Assembly: GCA_023423675.1 (NCBI GenBank)
Contig: JAFAFD010000340.1
Location: 1-7,634, forward strand
DNA: 7,634 nucleotides
Source of the DNA: Pseudomonadota bacterium
GTDB taxonomy: Bacteria > Pseudomonadota > Gammaproteobacteria > Xanthomonadales > Xanthomonadaceae
Direction of reading: 5' to 3'
Shown: positions 1 to 6,535 of the stretch, in pieces
Numbering within the stretch: position 1 is the stretch's first letter
Layout of the letters: the number at the start of each line of letters is the position of its first letter
Notes under the pieces: model-generated
What the model was told of the DNA's origin: nothing
Seen by the model: only the letters and a program-made list of their open reading frames with translations
The model's database searches: none
Translations under genes and position numbers: made by a program

Positions 1-2316
1 TGGCTGGGCATTGCCTGGCTGCTGGTGCTGCTGGTGATGGGCGCGCAGCAGTGGCGCCTGTGGAGCCAGGAATCGCGGATCGACACCGACATCCTGGCCC
101 TGCTGCCGCAGGATGCGCACGACCGCCTGCTGAGTGATGTCACTCGGCGCATCGCCGATGGCAGCTCGCGCCAGGTGGTGGTGCTGCTGGGCAGTACCGA
201 TGGCGCTGCCGCCAAGCGCGCGCAGGCCGCCTTCGCCAAGGCCATGGCCAGCGATGCCGACAGCGGGCTGCTGGTGCCCAGCGGTTCGATCGAAGGCTGG
301 TTCGATGAAGCGCGCGCGTTCTACGCGCCGTATCGCGACCGCCTGTTGACCCCGGCCCAGCGCGAACAGCTGCAGCAGGCCGAACCGGGTGCGCTGGCCG
401 AGCAGGCGCTGGGCGCGCTGTATGGCCCGATGGGCGCACCGCGGCTGACCGAGTGGCGGCAGGACCCGCTGTCGCTGTGGCCGCAATGGTGGCAGCAGCA
501 GGCCCAGGGCTCCGGCCTGCGCCTCGGCGATGATGGCCTGCTCGAAGCCGAAGGCAAGCATTGGGCCGCGCTGCAGTTCGATACGCCCGGCTCGGCCTTC
601 CAGCTCGACGGCGAGCGCCATATCGATGGCCTGCTGGAGCGTGCCGGCCAGGCGGCCATCGCCGTTGCCCCCGATCTGGAGATCCTCCACGCCGGCGTCC
701 CGCTGCATGCCGAAGCAGCGGCCGTGCAGGCCAGCCGCGAGATCAACACGATCGGCTGGGGATCGATGGCCGCGGTACTGCTGCTGGTGTGGCTGGCTTT
801 CCGTTCACTGCGGCCGATCCTGCTGGTGGCCGCCTCGCTGCTGATCGGCTGCGGCGTGGCGCTGGCCGTGACCGTGCTGGTGTTCGGCAAGGTGCACGTG
901 CTGACCCTGGTGTTCGGCGCCTCGCTGGTCGGCGTGGCCGAGGATTACGGCATCCACTGGTTCGCTTCGCGCCAGGCCGAGCCGGCAAACCGCCGCTGGC
1001 ATCTGCTGCGGCATCTGCTGCCAGGCCTGTGGCTGGCGTTGCTGACCAGTGCGTTGGCGTATCTTGCGCTCGGCCTGACGCCGTTCCCCGGCCTGCAGCA
1101 GATGGCGCTTTTCTCGGTCACCGGCCTGGCCGCCGCCTTCCTGACCGTGATCTTCTGGTTTCCGTGGCTGGACGGAGGGGAGATCCGCCCCACCCGCTTC
1201 TCGCAGTGGCTGGGCGGAACGCTCGATCATTTCCCGCGCCTGCACGGGGCGCGGCCGGTGGGCATCTTCCTGGCGGCGACGCTGCTGCTGGCGGCGGTGG
1301 GCATCGCGCGCCTGCACAGTGATGACGATCTGCGCAGCCTGCAGTCCTCCCCGCCGGCGCTGATGGAACAGCAGATACGGCTGAGCCGCCTGCTGGGCAT
1401 GCCCAGTCCAGCGCAGTTCTATCTGGTGCAGGGCGCCGATGCGGAACAGCTGCTGCAGCGCGAGGAGACCTTGACTGAGCGCCTGCGCGCTCTGGCCCGC
1501 GACAGGCGTATAGGCGGCTATCGGGCCATCACCGACTGGTTGCCCTCGGTGGCGCGCCAGCGGGCAGATGCCGCGCTCACTGCGAGGGTGGAGCCCGGTG
1601 TGCTCGAGGCGGTGTCCTCGGCCGTGGGTGAACCCCTGCCGCGGCCTGCGTTCGCGACAACGCCACTGACCATCGAGGCATTCCTCGCCGCTCCAGCATC
1701 GCAGCCGTTCCGCTACTTGTGGGCCGGGCGCGTCAACGGACAGATGATCAGCGTGGTGATGGTGGACGACCTGTCGCGGGCCGATGCACTTGCGACCCTG
1801 CAGGGCGCGGCCGACGGCCTGCCCGGCGTGCGCTGGGTCGATCGCACGGCCGATTTCTCGCAGCTGCTTGGCCACTATCGCAAGCTGATGGGTGGGCTGC
1901 TGCTGGTCGGCATCGTGCTGGTATTCGGTGCGCTGTGGGTGCGCTACCGTCGCCAGGCCTGGCGCGTATTCGCCCCGACCCTCATTGCGGGCGCGCTGAC
2001 CCTTGGCCTGCTGGGCCTGTTCGGCCAGCCCCTGCAGCTGTTCAACGTGCTGGCGCTGATGCTGCTGCTGGGCATGGGCATTGATTACGGCATATTTCTG
2101 ATCGAACACCGCGGCGACGCCAGTGCCTGGTTGGCCGTGTGCGTGGGTGCGGCCAGTACCTGGCTGTCGTTCGGCCTGCTGGGGCTGTCGCAGACACCTG
2201 CGCTGCGCGCGTTCGGGCTTACCCTGCTGTTCGGCATCGGCCTGGTCTGGCTCATTTCGCCGCTGTTCCGGCCGCCACCGCATGAGGCCCCGGCGCCTGA
2301 CGGCCCGACTACCTGA
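1..2316 (+). CDS. apeM: MMPL/RND-superfamily exporter of the aryl polyene cluster (ApeM-like), 5'-partial
   Basis: The reading frame is open from base 1, so the true start lies upstream; the GTG at 25 is internal. The 771 visible residues show the duplicated RND layout: one membrane helix at the start, a large periplasmic domain (about residues 15-245), six helices (about nt 751-1311), a second periplasmic domain (about nt 1312-1875), then five final helices, about twelve in all. Each half carries an Asp-Tyr-Gly motif in its central helix: GVAEDYG at residues 311-317 and GMGIDYG at 691-697. In MmpL3, paired Asp-Tyr residues at these places form the proton relay, so a proton-driven inner-membrane pump is likely. 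In APE clusters an MMPL protein is thought to move the finished aryl polyene lipid out of the inner membrane. The cargo is inferred from context. The gene ends 36 bases before the FAD enzyme gene with no terminator-like hairpin between them. Family call is firm; specific function is moderate. Confidence 0.9.
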   Translation, partial: WLGIAWLLVLLVMGAQQWRLWSQESRIDTDILALLPQDAHDRLLSDVTRRIADGSSRQVVVLLGSTDGAAAKRAQAAFAKAMASDADSGLLVPSGSIEGWFDEARAFYAPYRDRLLTPAQREQLQQAEPGALAEQALGALYGPMGAPRLTEWRQDPLSLWPQWWQQQAQGSGLRLGDDGLLEAEGKHWAALQFDTPGSAFQLDGERHIDGLLERAGQAAIAVAPDLEILHAGVPLHAEAAAVQASREINTIGWGSMAAVLLLVWLAFRSLRPILLVAASLLIGCGVALAVTVLVFGKVHVLTLVFGASLVGVAEDYGIHWFASRQAEPANRRWHLLRHLLPGLWLALLTSALAYLALGLTPFPGLQQMALFSVTGLAAAFLTVIFWFPWLDGGEIRPTRFSQWLGGTLDHFPRLHGARPVGIFLAATLLLAAVGIARLHSDDDLRSLQSSPPALMEQQIRLSRLLGMPSPAQFYLVQGADAEQLLQREETLTERLRALARDRRIGGYRAITDWLPSVARQRADAALTARVEPGVLEAVSSAVGEPLPRPAFATTPLTIEAFLAAPASQPFRYLWAGRVNGQMISVVMVDDLSRADALATLQGAADGLPGVRWVDRTADFSQLLGHYRKLMGGLLLVGIVLVFGALWVRYRRQAWRVFAPTLIAGALTLGLLGLFGQPLQLFNVLALMLLLGMGIDYGIFLIEHRGDASAWLAVCVGAASTWLSFGLLGLSQTPALRAFGLTLLFGIGLVWLISPLFRPPPHEAPAPDGPTT

Positions 2317-2340
2317 CCCTCCCGCCCCACCGGCATCACC

Positions 2341-2345
2341 AAGGA
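2341..2345 (+). promoter_or_regulatory. Ribosome binding site of the FAD enzyme gene
   Basis: AAGGA lies seven bases before the ATG at 2353. It is the best Shine-Dalgarno match in the only true intergenic gap of the window (2317-2352) and supports ATG 2353 as the start. The gap holds no visible promoter or terminator. Confidence 0.7.
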
Positions 2346-2352
2346 CGCACCG

Positions 2353-3621
2353 ATGAATACTGCTGTGGACGCACCCGGTTTCGCCCCGGCCTGTGAGCGC
2401 ACCGAGATCCTGATAATCGGTGCGGGTCCCGCCGGTTCGGTAGCGGCGGCCATGCTGCGCCAGCAGGGCCGCCAGGTCCTGATGCTGGAACGCCAGCCGT
2501 TCCCGCGCTTCTCCATCGGCGAGAGCCTGCTGCCGCAGAGCATGGAGTACATCGAGGCCGCCGGCCTGCTGCAGGACGTGGTTGAAGCGGGCTTCCAGCA
2601 CAAGAACGGTGCGGCCTTCGTGCACGGCCAGGCGCGCACGGCATTTGATTTCCGGAAGAAATTCTCCCCCGGCTGGGGCACCACCTACCAAGTGCAGCGT
2701 GCCGACTTCGACGATGTGCTTGCGCGTGGTGCGCAGCGCATGGGCGCCACTTTGCGCTTTGGCGACGAGGTGCTGGCGGTCGAGCCAGGGCAACACCCGT
2801 CCGTCGACGTACGCCGCCCGGACGGCAGCGAGTACCGCATCGAAGCCGATTTCATACTCGATGCCTCCGGCTTCGCACGGCTGCTGCCACGCCTGCTGGA
2901 CCTGGAATCACCCTCCAACTTCCCGGTGCGTGGCGCGATCTTCTGTCACGTGCGCGACAACATCCCGGCCGAAGCGGATTTCGACCGCAACAAGATCCTC
3001 ATCACCACCCACCCCGAGCACATCGACGTCTGGTACTGGACCATCCCGTTCTCCAACGGCTGCTGCTCGCTGGGGGTGGTGGCCGAGCCCTCGTTCTTTG
3101 AACGCTACGAGGGCGACGATCTGCAGAAGCTGCAGGCCATCGTCGGCGAAGACCCCAACCTGAGCCACCTGCTGGCCAATGCCGAATGGGCGGTGCTGCC
3201 GGTGCGCCGCATCACCGGTTACTCGGCCAACGTCCGCTCGCTGTGGGGGCCGGGTTATGCGCTGCTGGGCAATGCCGGAGAGTTCCTTGACCCGGTGTTC
3301 TCTTCCGGCGTGACCATCGCCTTCAAGTCGGCGCAGCTGGCCAGCGAGTGCCTGCGCCGCCACTACGCCGGCGGAACCGTCGATTGGGAAGCAGACTTCT
3401 CCGTGCCGCTGCGTGCGGGGGTGAAGACCTTCCGCCGTTTCGTCGAGAGCTGGTACCAGGGCGGTTTCCAGAAGATCATCTTCCACCCCCGGCAACCGAC
3501 GGACATCCGCAACATGATCTGCTCCATCCTCGCAGGCTATGCCTGGGATACTGACAACCCGTACGTGGCCGACGCCAATGGCCGCCGCATGCGGGTCCTG
3601 GAGGAACTGTGCAGCGCCTGA
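2353..3621 (+). CDS. Flavin-dependent halogenase-like FAD oxidoreductase (tryptophan halogenase superfamily)
   Basis: The 422-residue protein has the motifs of FADH2-dependent halogenases in order: a Rossmann GAGPAG dinucleotide motif (residues 23-28), the FPRFSIGESL signature (50-59), a KNG segment with Lys84 that may match the catalytic lysine, an LDASG flavin motif (169-173), the diagnostic WYWTIP (227-232, pattern WxWxIP), and a C-terminal GNAGEFLDPVFSSGV segment (306-320). WxWxIP separates halogenases from ordinary flavin monooxygenases. Such enzymes use reduced FAD, oxygen and halide to form HOCl or HOBr, which a lysine relays to an aromatic ring. Xanthomonadins carry ring bromine, and a halogenase-like gene in their cluster has been proposed to add it, so halogenation of the aryl head group or an aryl-ACP intermediate is the likely role (inference). 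Oddities: it is shorter than free-tryptophan halogenases (about 500-540 residues), nearer the carrier-protein-bound type, and it has Asn307 where related flavoproteins usually have Asp (GD motif). Alternative: an aromatic hydroxylase or other flavin oxidase. The 3' end overlaps the lipoprotein gene. Confidence 0.85.
   Translation: MNTAVDAPGFAPACERTEILIIGAGPAGSVAAAMLRQQGRQVLMLERQPFPRFSIGESLLPQSMEYIEAAGLLQDVVEAGFQHKNGAAFVHGQARTAFDFRKKFSPGWGTTYQVQRADFDDVLARGAQRMGATLRFGDEVLAVEPGQHPSVDVRRPDGSEYRIEADFILDASGFARLLPRLLDLESPSNFPVRGAIFCHVRDNIPAEADFDRNKILITTHPEHIDVWYWTIPFSNGCCSLGVVAEPSFFERYEGDDLQKLQAIVGEDPNLSHLLANAEWAVLPVRRITGYSANVRSLWGPGYALLGNAGEFLDPVFSSGVTIAFKSAQLASECLRRHYAGGTVDWEADFSVPLRAGVKTFRRFVESWYQGGFQKIIFHPRQPTDIRNMICSILAGYAWDTDNPYVADANGRRMRVLEELCSA
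3600..3605 (+). promoter_or_regulatory. Ribosome binding site inside the FAD enzyme gene
   Basis: GGAGGA lies within the last codons of the FAD enzyme gene, three bases before the GTG at 3609 (five bases if only GGAG pairs). It is the strongest Shine-Dalgarno sequence in the window. It supports the GTG start, which also yields a complete lipoprotein signal peptide. Confidence 0.6.
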
Positions 3622-4166
3622 CCGTCCGCCTGAGTGCAGTGCTGCTGTGCGTGCTGCTGGCCGCCTGTGCGGGCCGCGTGCCGCGCGCTCTGGTCGAACT
3701 GCCGCCGCTGCGCCTGGCGCCGGCCAGTCTGCCCACACCGCTGGCGCTGCAGCAGCAGCTGCATTTCCGCTTCGGCCGTCATGAGCGCGATCTGGAGGCG
3801 TTGCTGGAAGCGGATGCACAGCAGGTGCAGCTGGCCGTACAGGCGATGGGCCAGACTGGCGTGCGCCTGCAGTGGGACGGTCGCCAGCTGAGCCAGCAGC
3901 GCGCCCCTTGGCTGCCGCAGCAGGTGCGTGCCGAACGCGTGCTGGACGATCTGCAGTTCGCGCTGTGGCCGACCCAGGCCATCGCCGCTGTACTGCCGGC
4001 GGGCTGGCAGGTCACCGATGATGGCCACCTGCGCAGCCTCGCCCGTGATGGCCAGGTCTGGCTGCAGCTGCAGCGCAGGGAAGATGGCAGCCTGGAGCTG
4101 GACAACCGCGCTGAGGGCTACAGCCTGCGCATCGAGTCGATTACCGCCGCCGGCCCGACTCCATGA
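3609..4166 (+). CDS. apeN: DUF3261-type outer-membrane lipoprotein (ApeN-like), possible LolB-like receptor
   Basis: The 185-residue protein opens with a lipoprotein signal peptide: Arg3 and Arg7, a hydrophobic stretch, and the lipobox LLAAC with Cys20. Residue 21 is Ala rather than Asp, so the Lol rule predicts sorting to the outer membrane. The GTG at 3609 is chosen because it keeps the signal intact, follows GGAGGA, and overlaps the upstream gene by 13 bases; the next GTG (3639) would leave the signal too short. The mature part has alternating beta-strand-like segments, including a WDG turn (residues 89-91) and GWQVTDDGHLR (about 135-145). Lipoproteins of this uncharacterised family sit between the MMPL exporter and the ketosynthase in APE clusters. 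A role in receiving or placing the pigment lipid at the outer membrane is inferred from localisation and context. The stop overlaps the next start as ATGA. The lipoprotein call is firm, the family call comes from synteny and appearance, and the function is tentative. Confidence 0.8.
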   Translation: MQRLTVRLSAVLLCVLLAACAGRVPRALVELPPLRLAPASLPTPLALQQQLHFRFGRHERDLEALLEADAQQVQLAVQAMGQTGVRLQWDGRQLSQQRAPWLPQQVRAERVLDDLQFALWPTQAIAAVLPAGWQVTDDGHLRSLARDGQVWLQLQRREDGSLELDNRAEGYSLRIESITAAGPTP

Positions 4167-5353
4167 GCGATGAGATCTATCTCAACGATCTGGGCGTGGT
4201 GTGCGCACTGGGCGAGGGCCGGGCGGCAATGGCCGCAGCGCTGTTCGCCCAGACGCCCGGCGGGCTCAGCGGAAACCACACGCTTCTGCCTGGCCAGACA
4301 CTGGCATTGGGCGAAGTGCACACGCCGCTGCCAACGCTGGAGGACCTTCCGGTGGCCCTGCGCGGGCGCAACAACGCACTGCTGGAGGTGGCGCTTGGCC
4401 AGATCGCGCCGACGGTACAGGCCGTCATTGCCCGACACGGCGCGCACCGGGTCGCCGTCGTGCTGGGCACCAGTACCTCCGGGATCGGTGAATCAGAACA
4501 TGCCCTGCGCGCCCACGCCGAAACAGGTGCGTGGCCGGCGGGCTTCGCGTACGCGCAGCAGGAGATGGGCACCGCAGCGCACTTCGTGCGCGAACGCAGC
4601 GGCGCGCGTGGTCCTGCCTGGAGCCTGTCCACCGCCTGCTCGTCGAGCGCCAAGGCGCTGGCGTCGGCAGCGCGCCTGCTGCGCGCCGGCATCGCCGACG
4701 CCGTCATCGCCGGTGGCGCCGACTCACTCTGCCGCTTCACCGTTGCTGGGTTCAGCGCACTGGAGTCGGTCTCAGCGACGCGCTGCAACCCGTTTTCGCG
4801 CAACCGGTGCGGCATCAACATCGGTGAAGGCGCTGCGCTGTTCGTCCTGAGCCGCGAGGCAGGCCCGGTCAGGCTCGCCGGCTGGGGCGAATCGTCCGAT
4901 GCCCACCACATGTCCGCGCCGGAACCGGCGGGCCGGGGCGCCATCGACGCTCTGCAGCAGGCATTGCAGCGTGCCCACTGGAGCGCGGGTGAGGTGGACT
5001 ACGTCAACCTGCACGGCACCGCGACCGCTCACAACGATGCGATGGAAAGCCTGGCCGTCGCCCAGGTCCTGGGTACCACCGTAGCGGCCAGTTCCACCAA
5101 GCCGTTGACCGGCCACACGCTGGGCGCCTCTGGTGCGATCGAGGCCGCTGTGTGCTGGATCGTTCTGGCTGAAAACCCCGCGCAGCAGCTGCCACCGCAC
5201 TGGTGGGATGGCGAGGCCGATCCAGCCTTGCCCGCTCTTTCGCTGGTTGCGCCGGGTGACAAGCTCGGGCGCATGCCCGCCCGCGCGCTGAGCAATTCGT
5301 TTGCCTTCGGCGGCAGCAACGCTGTACTGGCGATGGAAGGGGTATGGCGGTGA
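4163..5353 (+). CDS. apeO: Beta-ketoacyl-ACP synthase of the aryl polyene pathway (ApeO-like)
   Basis: This 396-residue thiolase-fold condensing enzyme carries the full active-site set: nucleophile Cys159 in STACSSS, His284 in LHGTAT, Lys313 and His318 in TKPLTGHTLGASGA, and a C-terminal NSFAFGGSN loop (378-386). It should catalyse decarboxylative Claisen condensation of malonyl-ACP onto the growing aryl-polyene-ACP chain. In the E. coli system ApeO is reported to work as a homodimer or paired with the chain-length-factor-like ApeC. The intact triad shows that this is a catalytic subunit, not the factor. The gating loop reads FAFGG where FabF has FGFGG. The ATG at 4163 overlaps the lipoprotein stop as ATGA, and no Shine-Dalgarno sequence is visible in the preceding 20 bases, so translation is probably coupled to the upstream gene. 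It is slightly shorter than FabF (about 412). Family call firm; ApeO assignment by order and motifs. Confidence 0.92.
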   Translation: MSDEIYLNDLGVVCALGEGRAAMAAALFAQTPGGLSGNHTLLPGQTLALGEVHTPLPTLEDLPVALRGRNNALLEVALGQIAPTVQAVIARHGAHRVAVVLGTSTSGIGESEHALRAHAETGAWPAGFAYAQQEMGTAAHFVRERSGARGPAWSLSTACSSSAKALASAARLLRAGIADAVIAGGADSLCRFTVAGFSALESVSATRCNPFSRNRCGINIGEGAALFVLSREAGPVRLAGWGESSDAHHMSAPEPAGRGAIDALQQALQRAHWSAGEVDYVNLHGTATAHNDAMESLAVAQVLGTTVAASSTKPLTGHTLGASGAIEAAVCWIVLAENPAQQLPPHWWDGEADPALPALSLVAPGDKLGRMPARALSNSFAFGGSNAVLAMEGVWR

Positions 5354-5820
5354 GTGCGCCCATGCCTGCGGTAGAAGATGTGGTGCCGCACCGCTTCGAC
5401 ATGTGCCTGCTGGATCGCATCGTCCGCTGGGACGACACCACGGTCGAGGCTGAACTGGTGGTGCCGGCAGACGGCGTATTCGTGGAAGGGAACGCCATCC
5501 CGGCCTGGATCGGCATCGAGTACATGGCACAGGCCATCGCGGCATGGGCCGGTTGCCGGGCGCGGCAGGCCGGCACTCCGGTGCAGCTGGGGTTTCTGCT
5601 GGGTACACGGCGCTACACCGCCGCCCGCAGCGGGTTCCCGGTCGGCACGCGGCTGCGGGTGCAGGCGCGCTGCGAACTGACCGGCGACAACGGTCTGGGA
5701 ATGTTCGCCTGCCGCATCCTGGCAGGCGATGAGGAGTGGGCCAGCGCCAACGTATCGGTCTTCGAGCCCACCGACACACAGGCCTATCTGGAGAGTGCAA
5801 AGCATGACAGCAGACCGTAG
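5344..5820 (+). CDS. apeP: Hotdog-fold 3-hydroxyacyl-ACP dehydratase-like protein (ApeP-like)
   Basis: The 158-residue protein resembles FabA/FabZ hotdog proteins: PHRFDMCLLDRI (residues 15-26) matches the FabZ LPHRYPFLLVDRV region, and IPAWIGIEYMAQAIAAWAG (52-70) is the central helix, with Glu59 where FabZ has its catalytic acid. The usual catalytic histidine of the GHFP motif is not there; the matching stretch reads VEGNAIPAW, with Asn50 in its place. In APE systems ApeP pairs with a second dehydratase, ApeI, to remove water from 3-hydroxyacyl-ACP and so form each double bond. This subunit may need that partner, which is not in the window. The ATG at 5344 overlaps the ketosynthase gene by 10 bases. 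GGAAGG (5335-5340) sits very close to it, so GTG 5350 (four-base overlap, better spacing) or ATG 5362 could be the true start; only the first two to six residues are affected. Family call firm; catalytic competence uncertain. Confidence 0.88.
   Translation: MAVSAPMPAVEDVVPHRFDMCLLDRIVRWDDTTVEAELVVPADGVFVEGNAIPAWIGIEYMAQAIAAWAGCRARQAGTPVQLGFLLGTRRYTAARSGFPVGTRLRVQARCELTGDNGLGMFACRILAGDEEWASANVSVFEPTDTQAYLESAKHDSRP
5790..5795 (+). promoter_or_regulatory. Ribosome binding site that fixes the ketoreductase start
   Basis: GGAGAG lies eight bases before the ATG at 5804, inside the end of the dehydratase-like gene. It decides for this ATG over the in-frame codon at 5729, which would add 25 residues with no similarity to the reductase fold. 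Confidence 0.65.
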
Positions 5821-6535
5821 CGTGCTGGTGACCGGCGCCAGCCGGGGCATCGGCCGGGCCATTGCGCTGCGCATCGCGCGCGACGGCTTCGACGTGGTGG
5901 TGCATTGCCGCAGCCGCGTGGAGGAAGCACAGGCCGTGGCGACCGAGATCCAGGCACTGGGCCAGCAGGCCCGCGTGCTGGCCTTCGACGTGGCCGACCG
6001 GGCAGCCGCGCGTGCGGCACTGGAAGCGGACGTGGAAGCGCATGGCGCCTACTACGGCGTGGTCTGCAATGCCGGCATCGCCCGTGATGGCGCCTTCCCG
6101 GCGCTGTCCGAGGACGACTGGGACCAGGTCATCCACACCAACCTGGATGGCTTCTACAACGTGCTGCACCCGCTGATCATGCCGATGGTGCGGCGGCGCA
6201 AGCCGGGCCGCATCATCACCCTGTCCTCGGTGTCTGGCGTGGCCGGCAACCGCGGCCAGGTCAACTACAGTGCGGCCAAGGCCGGCATCATCGGTGCCAC
6301 CAAGGCGCTGGCGCTGGAACTGGCCAGCCGCCAGATCACCGTCAACTGCGTGGCCCCGGGCCTGATCGAGACCGACATGCTGAACGAAGAAGTGGTCGAC
6401 CATGCGTTGAAGCTGATCCCCGCCGGCCGCGTCGGCCGTCCGGAGGAAGTGGCCGCCACCGTCGCCTTCCTGCTGTCCGAGCCGGCCGGCTACATCACCC
6501 GCCAGGTGATCTCGGTGAACGGGGGCATGATCTGA
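5804..6535 (+). CDS. apeQ: 3-ketoacyl-ACP reductase, FabG family (ApeQ-like)
   Basis: This 243-residue short-chain dehydrogenase/reductase is of normal FabG length. It shows the TGASRGIG nucleotide-binding loop (residues 10-17), NAG (89-91), and the catalytic tetrad Asn113, Ser142, Tyr155 and Lys159 (YSAAK). The PG segment (185-186) and the C-terminal VNGGMI are also family-typical. It should use NADPH to reduce the 3-ketoacyl-ACP made by the ketosynthases to 3-hydroxyacyl-ACP, ahead of dehydration, in the cytoplasm. Start choice: ATG 5804 follows GGAGAG by eight bases, and the protein begins just before the first beta strand as FabG does. The frame is open upstream to 5729, but that extension (SSSPPTHRP and neighbours) is only the dehydratase-like gene read in another frame. 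The gene overlaps the dehydratase-like gene by 17 bases and the next gene by one base. It could be named fabG by similarity; its place between dehydratase-like and ketosynthase genes argues for pigment synthesis rather than housekeeping fatty acid synthesis. Confidence 0.93.
   Translation: MTADRSVLVTGASRGIGRAIALRIARDGFDVVVHCRSRVEEAQAVATEIQALGQQARVLAFDVADRAAARAALEADVEAHGAYYGVVCNAGIARDGAFPALSEDDWDQVIHTNLDGFYNVLHPLIMPMVRRRKPGRIITLSSVSGVAGNRGQVNYSAAKAGIIGATKALALELASRQITVNCVAPGLIETDMLNEEVVDHALKLIPAGRVGRPEEVAATVAFLLSEPAGYITRQVISVNGGMI

Noticed and set aside
25..27. GTG as the start of the exporter gene
   Set aside because: The frame is open back to base 1 and the codons before it already encode part of a membrane helix, so the start is outside the window.
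561..1322. 253-codon + strand frame inside the exporter gene
   Set aside because: It is a frame-shifted reading of the exporter, very rich in Arg and Gly, with no membrane helices or motifs; the exporter frame is continuous, so there is no frameshift to explain.
2317..2352. Possible terminator or promoter between the exporter and FAD enzyme genes
   Set aside because: The 36 bases show no stable inverted repeat with a T run and no convincing -35/-10 pair, only a ribosome site.
805..2796. 663-codon open frame on the minus strand, opposite the exporter and FAD enzyme genes
   Set aside because: Its translation is rich in Arg, Gln, His and Ala with no domain or hydrophobic pattern, as expected for the complement of GC-rich coding DNA. 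The + strand genes carry clear motifs throughout.
2908..3819. 303-codon open frame on the minus strand, across the FAD enzyme and lipoprotein genes
   Set aside because: The translation has no domain signature and spans a gene junction on the other strand; it is a GC-driven shadow.
5729..5803. Possible 25-residue N-terminal extension of the ketoreductase
   Set aside because: It has no similarity to the SDR fold, lies inside the dehydratase-like gene, and the ATG at 5804 has a proper ribosome site and the normal FabG N terminus.
4772..6403. 543-codon open frame on the minus strand, opposite the ketosynthase to ketoreductase genes
   Set aside because: It is a low-complexity Arg/Pro/Ala/Cys shadow covering three well-supported genes, with no recognisable motif.
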